DNA of 64,000 bases from Cohnella faecalis. GTDB taxonomy: Bacteria > Bacillota > Bacilli > Paenibacillales > Paenibacillaceae. Below are positions 1-8,363 of the stretch, one piece after another. The translations under genes were made by a program, and so were the position numbers. The DNA is taken from positions 868,001 to 932,000 of the forward strand of contig NZ_QXJM01000039.1 of NCBI RefSeq assembly GCF_003570905.1. Direction: 5' to 3'. Under the pieces are notes generated by a model that was given only the letters and a program-made list of their open reading frames with translations, was not told the origin of the DNA and searched no databases. Position 1 is the first letter of the stretch. Each line of letters begins with the position of its first letter.

Positions 1-476
1 TTGATCGCCTTCGCGTATGCTTCCGAGGCAACCGGAGAATAGTGGTAAAGAAGCATGGCGCTATCCTTCACGACCAAGTACTTAGACGACGATTTGCCGG
101 TCATCAGCTGGCCGGAATCGTCGAGCTGTACGGCTGAAGCACCGCCGCCGCTCATCTGCTCGCCCGTGTCGCCCTTCTGGACGACTATGGATACGTCGTC
201 TCCCTTCAGCCCTTTGAGCTCCTTCGCGGAGCTGCCAAGCTCGACAAACGTGTTGCGGAATACAAACCGGTCTGAAAAGTAGTTGTCGTATTCCTTGAAC
301 AGCTTGCCGTGAACGAGCTTATCCATCGAGAATGCAGGCCATGCCTGCACTTCCCGCTGCTCTAGCGTCGAGATGTCGGACGATCCGCCGGGCTTCGTTA
401 AGTTGAGCACCGCCATGGCAGCAATCGGAATGAGGAATAGCGCGATGTTCCATTTATGATGATTGCTTGAACTCAT
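1..476 (-). CDS. DHHW/AlgJ-like protein of a polysaccharide O-acetylation pair (partial)
   Basis: This gene runs off the left edge, so only about 158 N-terminal residues are visible. It starts at an ATG ending at 476, with an AGGAG ribosome binding site just upstream. The N-terminus is one hydrophobic segment (ALFLIPIAAMAVLNL), which fits a membrane-anchored or exported protein. The segment YFSDRFVFRNTFV matches the conserved N-terminal motif of DHHW-family proteins, which partner MBOAT acyltransferases. In the family the extracytoplasmic SGNH-hydrolase-like protein finishes acetyl transfer onto a surface polysaccharide. It lies 20 bp downstream of the MBOAT gene on the same strand, so the two are probably one operon. 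The catalytic region is outside the window and cannot be checked. Confidence 0.82.
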   Translation of the reverse strand, partial: MSSSNHHKWNIALFLIPIAAMAVLNLTKPGGSSDISTLEQREVQAWPAFSMDKLVHGKLFKEYDNYFSDRFVFRNTFVELGSSAKELKGLKGDDVSIVVQKGDTGEQMSGGGASAVQLDDSGQLMTGKSSSKYLVVKDSAMLLYHYSPVASEAYAKAI

Positions 477-496
477 TTTTGCTCTCTCTCCTCTGC

Positions 497-1897
497 CTAG
501 AAACGGAAGTATAAAAACGGGTTATAAGTGCTTCCGACCAGCAGAATCGTGCATAGCGCAAGCACGGCCAAGTTATAGACAGGGCCGATCGTGTTAACAA
601 GAGGCGACGTCCGGCGGTTGCCTGCCAAATAGCTGACTGCGTTCTTCATTAGCGGCGTGCAAGAAATCGCGGCCAGGAAGAACAGGAACATGTTCTCGCG
701 GAAGAAGAGGAACGCTTGCGTCGATACGATCGGACGCTCTTCGAGGAAGAACATGATGCGAAGCGTCATCAGCGCTTCGTGAATATCGGTGAAATAGAAC
801 CAGACCCAACCGACGAGCATGGCGCCGAGAAAATACAGGTTGGAAAAGAAAGCGGGCAGCTTGGAAAACCATTTGAGCAGGAAATAGCGTTCTAGCACGA
901 TAAGCAGCCCGAAGTAAAGTCCCCAGATGATGAAATTCCAGCTTGCGCCGTGCCAAAGTCCGGTTAAAAACCAGACGACGGTGACGTTGCGAATGTACCG
1001 CTTCCGGTTGCCCCCGAGCGGAATGTAGACGTAATCGCGGAAAAAGCCGCCGAGAGACATATTCCAGCGACGCCAAAATTCTCCGGCCGACTTGGATATA
1101 TAAGGATAGTTGAAATTTTCATTCAGCGTGAATCCGAACATTTTGCCAAGTCCGATGGCCATGTCCGAATAGCCGGAGAAATCGAAATAAATTTGCAACG
1201 CGTACAAGCAAACTCCGAACCAGACTCCGAGAAAGGAATCCGAGCCGTTCGGACCTAGAAGGTTCGGAACGATTTCGCCTACCGAGTTGGCCAGAATTAC
1301 CTTTTTGCCGAGGCCGATCACGAATCGGTTGACCCCGCTGCTGAAATTCGCGAGCGATATTTTGCGATTGTCCATCTGCGCTTCGATATCGGTGAACCTA
1401 ATGATGGGACCCGCTATCAAATGTGGGAAGAACGAGACGTACAGAAACATTTTCATTGGGGAACGAGGCGCCCGGATAGCGCCTTTGTACACGTCCGACA
1501 TGTAGCAGATAATTTCAAAGGTAAAGAAGGAAATCCCGATCGGAAGCGCGATATTGGGCCGCGCTACTTCGAGACCGAGTAATTCGTTTACATTATCGAT
1601 AAGAAAACCGGTGTATTTGAAATAACCGAGCATACCGATAATTAGGCAGATCGAAACGATAAAGACCAGCTTGCCTTTGCGGGTTCCTCGATGCTTGTCC
1701 ACGTACAAGGAGGCCAAATACCCAAGTAAGGAGGCGGCGACCAGCAGGAACACCCATACGGGTTCGCCCCAGGCGTAGAACGCGAAGGAAAACACAATGA
1801 GAATCCAGTTGCGGAATTTAGTGTTTTTGACGACGAAATAAGCCAGTAGCAAGACGGGGAAGAAGAAATACAAGAAGAGAATGCTGGAAAAAACCAA
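497..1897 (-). CDS. MBOAT family O-acyltransferase (AlgI/DltB-like)
   Basis: This is a polytopic membrane protein of 466 residues, a normal length for AlgI-type MBOAT enzymes, which move acyl groups across the membrane for O-acetylation of surface polysaccharide. The family signatures are visible: FPHLIAGPI near residue 160, the W-rich AGEFWRRWNMSLGGFFRDYVY region, and GLWHGASWNF with the conserved histidine thought to be catalytic. The start appears to be TTG, about 10 bases after AAGGAGG; no nearby ATG is as well placed. The DHHW partner follows 20 bp downstream. The substrate polysaccharide is unknown. Confidence 0.93.
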   Translation of the reverse strand: MVFSSILFLYFFFPVLLLAYFVVKNTKFRNWILIVFSFAFYAWGEPVWVFLLVAASLLGYLASLYVDKHRGTRKGKLVFIVSICLIIGMLGYFKYTGFLIDNVNELLGLEVARPNIALPIGISFFTFEIICYMSDVYKGAIRAPRSPMKMFLYVSFFPHLIAGPIIRFTDIEAQMDNRKISLANFSSGVNRFVIGLGKKVILANSVGEIVPNLLGPNGSDSFLGVWFGVCLYALQIYFDFSGYSDMAIGLGKMFGFTLNENFNYPYISKSAGEFWRRWNMSLGGFFRDYVYIPLGGNRKRYIRNVTVVWFLTGLWHGASWNFIIWGLYFGLLIVLERYFLLKWFSKLPAFFSNLYFLGAMLVGWVWFYFTDIHEALMTLRIMFFLEERPIVSTQAFLFFRENMFLFFLAAISCTPLMKNAVSYLAGNRRTSPLVNTIGPVYNLAVLALCTILLVGSTYNPFLYFRF

Positions 1898-2195
1898 GCG
1901 AATACGTCCTCCTTGAGGATTTTTTTATGCTTGAATTTTACCATAGATACTATCGGCTCAGGGAACTTTTTGAAAAAAAGGTCGATGTCTGACGGTATTC
2001 CCCGCACGCGAAAGCGCTTGAAAACAGGATTATGAATTACCGCACGGGGCAAACTTAAAAAAAGTGTCAAACGATGCGGTGGGAGGCTATACCAAGCTCG
2101 TTCGCGCTGTGATAAACTAAGTAAGGTTAAAATTGGGGATTGCCCTGTTAAAGCCATGTAAAATCAGTCATCCAATCGGGAAAGAAGGGCTGTAC

Positions 2196-2810
2196 GTGTT
2201 TCGAAAAAAAGATATTTTTTTCAAGACGCTGGAGGAAATGGCCGATGTCATCGTCGAGACGTCAGATCGGTTCGCCGCTTCCGTTAACGGCGACTTGAGC
2301 GATGTTTCCGCATTCGCCAAGGAAATGAAGGAATTCGAGCACCGCGGAGATCGGTTAACGCATACGATTATCCTTGAGCTCAACAAAACGTTCATTACCC
2401 CGATCGAGCGCGAAGACATCATGGAGCTCATCAAGAAATTGGACGATGTGCTCGATGGCGTCGAGGCTTGCTCCTCGAGGTTCGATATGTACGAAATTAC
2501 GAAGCCCGACATTTATATTCGCAAATTCGGAGACTGCCTTCGCCGAAGCGCCCAGGAAATCAAGAAAGCGATCTATTTGCTGACGCAGAAAAAGCTTCTT
2601 GCGATGCAGGAGCCGTGCGTGAAAATCAACGAGCTCGAGAACGAAGGGGACGAATTGATGCGGCAGGGCGTCAAAAATTTGTTCCAGAACGTCAAGGACC
2701 CGATCGAGCTGATCAAATACAAGGAACTGTACGAACGGCTCGAGCAGACGACCGACTCTTGCGAGGACGTCGCCAATACGCTGCAATCGATCATCATGCG
2801 TAATTCCTGA
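2196..2810 (+). CDS. DUF47 (PhoU-like) accessory protein of PiT phosphate transporter
   Basis: This 204-residue, largely helical protein belongs to the DUF47 family, which is PhoU-related and usually encoded beside PiT transporters. The visible sequence starts VFRKKDIFFKTLEEMADVI and contains the family-typical EFEHRGDRLTHTII, PIEREDIMELI and EGDELMR segments. I place the start at GTG 2196 because AAAGAAGGG lies 6 bases upstream; an upstream in-frame start would add 21 residues that do not look like the family. The pit gene follows after 30 bp. The presumed role is modulating or assembling the phosphate permease, inferred from family and neighbour. Confidence 0.9.
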   Translation: MFRKKDIFFKTLEEMADVIVETSDRFAASVNGDLSDVSAFAKEMKEFEHRGDRLTHTIILELNKTFITPIEREDIMELIKKLDDVLDGVEACSSRFDMYEITKPDIYIRKFGDCLRRSAQEIKKAIYLLTQKKLLAMQEPCVKINELENEGDELMRQGVKNLFQNVKDPIELIKYKELYERLEQTTDSCEDVANTLQSIIMRNS

Positions 2811-2840
2811 CATTTATAAGCGGGGACGGAACAAAAAACA

Positions 2841-3848
2841 ATGGATTCGACAATGATATTGGTAGTCATAATCGTCGCGCTTGCTCTTGGCTTCGACTTT
2901 ATCAACGGATTCCACGATACGGCGAACGCCATCGCGACCTCCGTGTCGACGCGCGCGCTGACGCCGCGGCGGGCGATTATATTGGCGGCGGTCATGAACC
3001 TCGTCGGAGCGCTTATGTTCACCGGAGTCGCCAAGACGATCGGCAAGGACATCGTGGATCCTTTCAAGATGGGGGAACACGGCCTGACCATCGTCATCGC
3101 GACTTTGGTCGCCGCCATCGTCTGGAATTTGCTGACCTGGCTATGGGGAATTCCGTCATCCTCCTCTCATGCGCTTATCGGAGCGTTAGCCGGGGCAGGG
3201 ATTGCTTCTCAAGGCTGGGACGGCATCAATTACGGCGGGTTCTCGAAGATCGTCCTCGGGCTGGTCATGTCGCCGATTATCGCCTTCGTTATCGGTTACA
3301 TCATCATGTTTATTTTGAAGCATGTCTTCGCGAACACGAGTCCGCATCACGTGAACAAGGTATTTCGTTCCGGACAGGTGCTGACGGCGGCGCTGCAGTC
3401 GTTCACCCACGGTACGAACGACGCGCAGAAGGCGATGGGCATCATTACGATGGCGCTCGTCGTGGGAGAGCTTCACCCTGATATGGATTCTATCCCGTTC
3501 TGGGTCAAGCTGTCCGCCGCTCTTGCTATGGCGGCGGGAACGTCGATCGGCGGCTGGAAAATCATCAAAACGATGGGAACCAAAATTTTCAAAATCGAGC
3601 CGATCAACGGGTTCTCCGCGGATATTGCCTCGGCTTCGATTATTTTGACGGCTACGCTAGCCCATTTGCCGGTGAGCACGACGCATACGATTACTTCGTC
3701 GATTCTGGGCGTCGGCGCTGCGAAGCGGTTTTCCAGCGTCAAATGGCATGTGGCCGGACGGATTATCGTGACATGGATTATTACCATTCCGGTCGTCGCC
3801 ATTCTGTCGGCTGCAGTCTACGGTGTGCTTAGCTTATTCATGCATTAA
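2841..3848 (+). CDS. pit: Inorganic phosphate transporter, PiT family
   Basis: This 335-residue polytopic membrane protein carries both PiT signature repeats: GFDFINGFHDTANAIAT near residues 17-33 and FTHGTNDAQKAMGI around residue 190, each with the conserved N-D/A motif. PiT proteins import phosphate, usually as a metal-phosphate complex, driven by the proton gradient. The ribosome binding site is weak (GGGACGG about 8 bases before ATG), so translation may be coupled to the DUF47 gene 30 bp upstream. I found no convincing Pho box before the pair, so phosphate control is not shown by the sequence. Confidence 0.95.
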   Translation: MDSTMILVVIIVALALGFDFINGFHDTANAIATSVSTRALTPRRAIILAAVMNLVGALMFTGVAKTIGKDIVDPFKMGEHGLTIVIATLVAAIVWNLLTWLWGIPSSSSHALIGALAGAGIASQGWDGINYGGFSKIVLGLVMSPIIAFVIGYIIMFILKHVFANTSPHHVNKVFRSGQVLTAALQSFTHGTNDAQKAMGIITMALVVGELHPDMDSIPFWVKLSAALAMAAGTSIGGWKIIKTMGTKIFKIEPINGFSADIASASIILTATLAHLPVSTTHTITSSILGVGAAKRFSSVKWHVAGRIIVTWIITIPVVAILSAAVYGVLSLFMH

Positions 3849-3971
3849 TTGGGGTAAGACGGACTAACGGGAAAAAAATAGGCTAAGGAATTTGAATCCA
3901 CAGCCTCCGATTGCGCTACTATATAATGATGAGACGATTCTCGGAACCATCTGCGGGTATGGAGGGCGACA

Positions 3972-4919
3972 ATGCTGGCATATACCGAACAAGCGAGCTC
4001 ATGCGCGAAGCTGTTGGAGCGATTTCGGAAAGAGCAGCCCAATTCGCGCGGGACGAAGTTGATCTTTTCCGGAGTGGGAGCCCGCGACGTCTACAATATT
4101 ACGGCTCCGTTCATGGATGACGGAGAGCCCGTCATCGCCGGAAGAGTCGAGGACCGATCCAAAGAGGAGTCCGAGGTTATCTTTTTCGTGAACCGTAACG
4201 GAGAGTGGGTGCCTCGGAACGGCGCACCGGTATTCGCTCTCCAGGATCCGTTCGTTGCCTTCGTACATGGAGAGATCGTATTCGGCGGAGTGGAGGTATA
4301 CTTCGACGGGAACGATCCCCACTACGTCACATCTTGGCGTACCGTCTTTTATCGAGGGACGAGGATCGGCAGCCTGGAGCCATTCGCCAAAGGGCCGCTT
4401 ACAATGAAGGACATTCGGCTTATCGAATTGGAGAACGGCAAAATCGGCATTTTCACGCGGCCTATGTTCGTCGAGGGAGCCCGGGCGATGATCGGTTATG
4501 CGGAAATCGACGATTTGTCGGAGCTGGCCGAGGAAGCGATCGATCGAGCCGATTTGATGCGCCAAATGTTCCTGCCCGACGAATGGGGAGGGGCGAATGA
4601 AGCCCATCTGCTCTCGAACGGAAAGATAGGGGTGCTCGGCCACATCGCCTGTATGGAACATAACAATATCCGGCATTACTACCCGATGACATTCGCTTAC
4701 GATCCGGCTGACCGCTCGTACACGGCGGTTAAGCTGATCGCCGCGCGGGACATGTTTTTGGACGGTCCGGCCAAACGGCCGGATTTGAAGGACGTGCTGT
4801 TCAGCGGCGGACTTGTCCGGAATAAGGATGGGAGCGCATCCTTGTATACGGGAGTCAGCGACGCCGAAGCTCATGTGATCGTTATTCCCGACCCTTTCGA
4901 GGAATACGAATCGCAGTAA
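3972..4919 (+). CDS. DUF1861 family protein (beta-propeller, glycosidase-like)
   Basis: This 315-residue protein matches DUF1861: an N-terminal GVGARDVYNITAPF motif, then short repeats with the spacing of propeller blades (AGRVEDRS, KIGIFTRP, GKIGVLGHIAC, GGLVRNKDGSASLYTGVSD). DUF1861 proteins resemble GH43/GH62/GH130-type five-bladed propellers, so a role with glycans is plausible, but no reaction is established. It has no signal peptide and is probably cytoplasmic. A GGAGGGCGAC site precedes the ATG. It stands alone between pit and a convergent gene. Confidence 0.85.
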   Translation: MLAYTEQASSCAKLLERFRKEQPNSRGTKLIFSGVGARDVYNITAPFMDDGEPVIAGRVEDRSKEESEVIFFVNRNGEWVPRNGAPVFALQDPFVAFVHGEIVFGGVEVYFDGNDPHYVTSWRTVFYRGTRIGSLEPFAKGPLTMKDIRLIELENGKIGIFTRPMFVEGARAMIGYAEIDDLSELAEEAIDRADLMRQMFLPDEWGGANEAHLLSNGKIGVLGHIACMEHNNIRHYYPMTFAYDPADRSYTAVKLIAARDMFLDGPAKRPDLKDVLFSGGLVRNKDGSASLYTGVSDAEAHVIVIPDPFEEYESQ

Positions 4920-4937
4920 CGATAGACGAACGCAAAC

Positions 4938-4978
4938 AAGCGGCTGCTGCCCGGGGAATATCCGGTTGGCGGCCGCTT
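4938..4978. terminator. Possible bidirectional terminator hairpin
   Basis: AAGCGGC at 4938-4944 pairs with GCCGCTT at 4972-4978 across a long GC-rich loop. It lies between the convergent DUF1861 and YqfQ-like genes. The T-tract is short, so the call is tentative. Confidence 0.4.
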
Positions 4979-5100
4979 TGTATGTCGGGGCGAACGAAAA
5001 AGTCGCCGAGGCTACGGGGACGATTGGAGTCGAACGGGCGTGCGGAGCCGTCAGCCGGCGAAGCTGTCTTCGGGCCGACGGCTTTGCGCGCCGCCAATTA

Positions 5101-5565
5101 TTAGCGACGTCCGGCTCTGCGCCGCTGCCGACGCCGCCGATTCCGCCGAATTCGCCGATTCCGCCGCGATTTGCCGGAACCGACTCTTCTTCTGCGGCGT
5201 CTGGGCGCCGCATCGTCGTCTTCGTCGTCATCGTCCTTGGTCTTGCTGGATTTTCCTTTGTTCATGAACAGCTTGATAATCGGCGCTACTTGCTGCATGG
5301 TGGACATGAATTTCTGCACCTTGCCCACCGTCGAAAGTACGCCTTCTATGCCTCCCATGCGGTCGATGACGGATTTCAAATCGCTAAGATTGGCTAACGA
5401 GAAGCCTCCCGCCGCTTTGGTAGCGGCTTGGGCGGCCGGAAGCACTTGCGGATTCGCGAGGGCGGGAGGGCCGGAGAGCGATTCCCCAATGCCGGGAAAC
5501 GCTTCTCCTCCGAGGCCCGGCCCTTGCTGCCATCCGCCAAGTCCGCGATGCGGATAGTCGTTCAT
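5101..5565 (-). CDS. YqfQ/VrrA-like protein with polyampholyte tail
   Basis: This 154-residue protein starts at ATG 5565 after AGAAAGGG. An upstream extension of the same frame is ignored because it lacks a ribosome binding site there and overlaps the divergent yerC gene. The first 60 residues are rich in Gly, Pro and Ala. A middle helix region follows (GGIEGVLSTVGKVQKFMST, then QQVAPIIKLFMNKGK), resembling the YqfQ/VrrA domain of Bacillus-related bacteria. The C-terminal 45 residues are an acidic run (DDDDEDDD) followed by a very Arg-rich tail. Homologues in related species are often mislabelled tyrosine kinase; I see no kinase motif. A spore or nucleic-acid role would be a guess. Confidence 0.6.
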   Translation of the reverse strand: MNDYPHRGLGGWQQGPGLGGEAFPGIGESLSGPPALANPQVLPAAQAATKAAGGFSLANLSDLKSVIDRMGGIEGVLSTVGKVQKFMSTMQQVAPIIKLFMNKGKSSKTKDDDDEDDDAAPRRRRRRVGSGKSRRNRRIRRNRRRRQRRRAGRR

Positions 5566-5751
5566 TTTGGCAGTCACACCCTTTCTGCCTATAGGATATG
5601 TAGCCCGCCCGCCTTCCGAATGGACGTTAGCCCGGGACCGGAACCATTTTACCTCGGTAATGCATGAATGCGCCGTCGCTTGAAGTATGCTCGCGATCGC
5701 AGTAAAATGAATAGATGGGGAGCCGGACTTCCAACCATTCGGGGTGACATG

Positions 5752-6072
5752 ATGCAATTGAAGAAGCTTAACGATAAATCGATCGACCAATTGTTCGAAG
5801 CGATTCTGACTCTTAAGAGCGTCGAGGAGTGCTATGTGTTTTTCGACGATTTGTGCACGGTGAACGAGATGCAGTCTTTGTCGCAGCGGCTGGAAGTGGC
5901 GCGGATGCTCGGCAAAGGCAATACTTATAACCAGATCGAGTCGGAGACGGGAGCCAGCACGGCTACCATATCGCGGGTGAAGCGGTGCTTGAACTACGGC
6001 AACGACGGGTACAAGCTGACGCTCGAGCGTCTCGGACGATTCGGCAACGAGACGGCGGAGACGCAAAGCTAG
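5752..6072 (+). CDS. yerC: TrpR-like DNA-binding protein YerC/YecD
   Basis: This protein of about 106 residues is almost entirely a TrpR-superfamily helix-turn-helix. The segments FFDDLCTVNEMQSLSQRLEV, NTYNQIESETGASTATISRV and KRCLNYGNDGYK are the hallmark of YerC/YecD, a conserved regulator of unknown target in Firmicutes. A GGGGTG ribosome binding site serves ATG 5752, or the adjacent in-frame ATG 5749. The in-frame stretch back to 5668 lacks a ribosome binding site. It is transcribed divergently from the YqfQ-like gene and followed by a good terminator, so it is probably monocistronic. Confidence 0.93.
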   Translation: MQLKKLNDKSIDQLFEAILTLKSVEECYVFFDDLCTVNEMQSLSQRLEVARMLGKGNTYNQIESETGASTATISRVKRCLNYGNDGYKLTLERLGRFGNETAETQS

Positions 6073-6085
6073 ACGGAGCATATGG

Positions 6086-6118
6086 AACCGGCAGGGCTTA
6101 TGGCCTGCCGGTTTTTTG
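6086..6118 (+). terminator. Rho-independent terminator after yerC
   Basis: AACCGGCAGG (6086-6095) pairs with CCTGCCGGTT (6104-6113), followed by TTTTTGTT. It is a compact 10-bp stem 14 bases after the yerC stop. Confidence 0.92.
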
Positions 6119-6535
6119 TTAAGTGTTCAACTCCGCGCAAGCCTAGCCCGACGCTCAACTGCAAAACATACATTTACTTGAATGGTAGATCGGTGTTTTA
6201 ACGATATTACCTGCAGAAGGTACATCTATCTAAGACGGCTTTAGCGTTAAGCTCCGAAATGACAAAAAATAACGGTACTTTTTGCAGTTCGATCCTAACG
6301 GTGTGACTCTACAGGATCAATAGCGGTATCTAGTGCAGTTAATCAACTGGCCCGTCAGACAGCAGGGGCGAAAGTTTTCTTGAGTATACCGGAATGCATA
6401 AGTTATCAAACTCCTTAAAGCTTCGACGCACAAAGGACGCCGAAGGCGTATTTGTTTGTTGCCCATCGACAAAAAGGTAAGGTATGCTAGAAAAGCAATT
6501 GGAAAGCGATTGCAATACGAGGAGAACGGGGGGTA
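6119..6535. other. Intergenic region upstream of YesM-type kinase
   Basis: About 415 bp without a supported gene. Apart from the operator-like site at 6498-6516 and a strong ribosome binding site (GGGGGG) at its end, I see nothing definable here. Confidence 0.6.
6498..6516 (+). promoter_or_regulatory. LacI/CcpA-like imperfect palindrome
   Basis: The sequence ATTGGAAAGCGATTGCAAT is an imperfect palindrome centred on a CG step, 20 bases before the kinase start. It resembles operators of LacI/GalR-family regulators but misses the cre consensus by spacing. A regulatory role is inferred only. Confidence 0.3.
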
Positions 6536-8329
6536 ATGAGGATGAGTTTTTGGCAGTCGGTGCGGTTCAAAATCGTCTTCGGTTTTGCGCTGATCATCGC
6601 GCCTTTGGTTGCTTTTCTTATTTACAACAACGTGTACGCAACCGGTGTCGTTCGCAATCAAATTTCGAACAACTACAACAAGCTGCTGGCCGTCAGCGTG
6701 AACGAGAACGACAAAATACTGAAGGAATACCGCTACTATCTGCTGCGCCTCGCCCGGGATCCCGATATTCCGATCATCCAATCGTATCCTTCCGACTCCG
6801 ACGAATACATCCTGGCCAAGCTGCGGCTGCTTAACCGATACGCGCTCGATTCCTTGCTGGATTCGACCAGCATATACGGAATATTGGATACGCTGTTTCT
6901 GTACCCCCGCAAAGAACAATCGATTATTTTCGCGACCCAATACAACACGAACTCGGAAGAAAAGGAAACGACGCTTAACGAATGGTCCCGCACTCATCTG
7001 ACCGGGCCGATCGAGCACGATTACCGCTGGGAATCGATAACGGTAGAGGGCGGCTATCATTATTTGCTCAAGGCGGTCGATTTGGACCTGAACGTCTATG
7101 CGGGCGCGCTCGTTCCTTCCGACAGCATGATGCGCGTGCTCTCCAATTTCGACGTCGGCCCGTCCGGAGCTGCGCTTCTTCTCGATTCGTCAGGCGTTTC
7201 ATTGACGAGTCGCGTGTTCAAGCCCATGGAGGATCCCGACTTTTTCGACGCGGTCACGAGGATGAACGATTCGTACAAGATCGTTCGTTCCCAAGGGGAA
7301 AATTACTTGGTCATGGCCAAGCATTCGCAATACGCCGACCTTAATTACGTGCTGATTACGCCTGAATCGTATATTTTGAAAAGCTTGCCTTTTTTCCAAA
7401 AGGTGCTTTACATCTGGATTCCGCTGCTTGTCGCTTTGCTGCTGTCCTTTTATCTGCTATTTCTTCAGAGGGTTGTGTTTAAGCCGCTCGTCGAACTGAT
7501 CCGAGGGATGCGCAAGCTGGGGCAAGGGCGGCTGGACATTCGTCTGCCGACGAACCAGAGCAGCGAATTCGCGTTCATGTCGGGATCGTTCAACCAGATG
7601 GCCGAGCAGATCGAAAAGCTGAAGATCGACGTCTACGAGGAGCAGCTTCGGGTGCAGAAGGCGGAGTACAAGCATTTGCAGGTGCAGATCAACCCGCATT
7701 TTTATATGAATTCCCTTAACATTATTTATAATTTGGCAGCGCTAAAAGACTTTAAGTCGGTGCAGAAGCTATCGCTCCATCTGGCCGATTATTTCCGGTT
7801 TCTCATGCAGAGCAACCGTCCGGTCGTGTCGTTGGAGGACGAAATCCGTCATATCGGTCATTATCTGGAAATCCAGAAGGTGCGCTACGTTACGAAGCTA
7901 GATTTCGAAATCGACGTGAAGCCGGAGCACCTGAAAGCGGAAATATCGCCGCTCACGATTCAGCCGTTCGTCGAAAACTCCGTTATTCATGCGTTTAACA
8001 AGAGAGTGCAGGACGGGAGCTTGTTCCGGATTGCGATTCGGTCGGAGGACGGCGAAGACGAGCTCGGAAGCTACGTAGTCATTACGGTGAGCGACAACGG
8101 ACCGGGGTTTCCGGAAGACATGCTTCGGGATTTGGGAAGCGACGCGTATTTGGCAGGAACCGGAGAGCAGCATCTTGGAATTTGGAACATCCTTCGAAGG
8201 TTTCGCATGCTGTACGGGGACGCGGGCCGAATCGTGTTCCGCAATGCGGACGAGGGGGGAGCTGTCGTCGAAATTTGGCTGCCCGCTGCCTTCAAGCTCC
8301 CGGTCGGCAGGGATGAGCCGTTACTGTAA
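6536..8329 (+). CDS. YesM-type sensor histidine kinase
   Basis: This 597-residue protein has the YesM architecture: transmembrane helix near residues 12-30, an extracellular sensor of about 250 residues, a second helix near 285-315, a HAMP linker, then the HisKA_7TM-type motif QINPHFYMNSLNI (His about residue 387) and an HATPase_c domain with QPFVENSVIHAF and VSDNGPGF. YesM kinases phosphorylate YesN/AraC-type regulators and usually sense carbohydrate availability. The regulator gene begins 35 bp downstream. An ABC importer 2.9 kb further on (permeases at 11.2-13.2 kb, binding protein at 13.2 kb) is the likely target. The start is ATG 6536, or in-frame ATG 6542, after GGGGGG. Confidence 0.93.
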   Translation: MRMSFWQSVRFKIVFGFALIIAPLVAFLIYNNVYATGVVRNQISNNYNKLLAVSVNENDKILKEYRYYLLRLARDPDIPIIQSYPSDSDEYILAKLRLLNRYALDSLLDSTSIYGILDTLFLYPRKEQSIIFATQYNTNSEEKETTLNEWSRTHLTGPIEHDYRWESITVEGGYHYLLKAVDLDLNVYAGALVPSDSMMRVLSNFDVGPSGAALLLDSSGVSLTSRVFKPMEDPDFFDAVTRMNDSYKIVRSQGENYLVMAKHSQYADLNYVLITPESYILKSLPFFQKVLYIWIPLLVALLLSFYLLFLQRVVFKPLVELIRGMRKLGQGRLDIRLPTNQSSEFAFMSGSFNQMAEQIEKLKIDVYEEQLRVQKAEYKHLQVQINPHFYMNSLNIIYNLAALKDFKSVQKLSLHLADYFRFLMQSNRPVVSLEDEIRHIGHYLEIQKVRYVTKLDFEIDVKPEHLKAEISPLTIQPFVENSVIHAFNKRVQDGSLFRIAIRSEDGEDELGSYVVITVSDNGPGFPEDMLRDLGSDAYLAGTGEQHLGIWNILRRFRMLYGDAGRIVFRNADEGGAVVEIWLPAAFKLPVGRDEPLL

Positions 8330-8363
8330 AAAGCGGCGAATGATACGGAAAGGGGGCAACGTT

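Noticed and set aside
3999..5231. Long minus-strand ORF (410 codons) opposite the DUF1861 gene
   Set aside because: It is an antisense shadow of a well-supported gene; the translation is Arg/His-rich with no family signature.
5566..6081. N-terminal extension of the YqfQ-like ORF and an antisense reading of yerC
   Set aside because: The extension overlaps the confident yerC gene on the other strand, while ATG 5565 has its own ribosome binding site and begins family-like sequence.
6498..6516. A true CcpA cre site before the YesM-type kinase
   Set aside because: The CG centre is displaced by one base relative to the cre consensus; kept only as a weak LacI-like palindrome.
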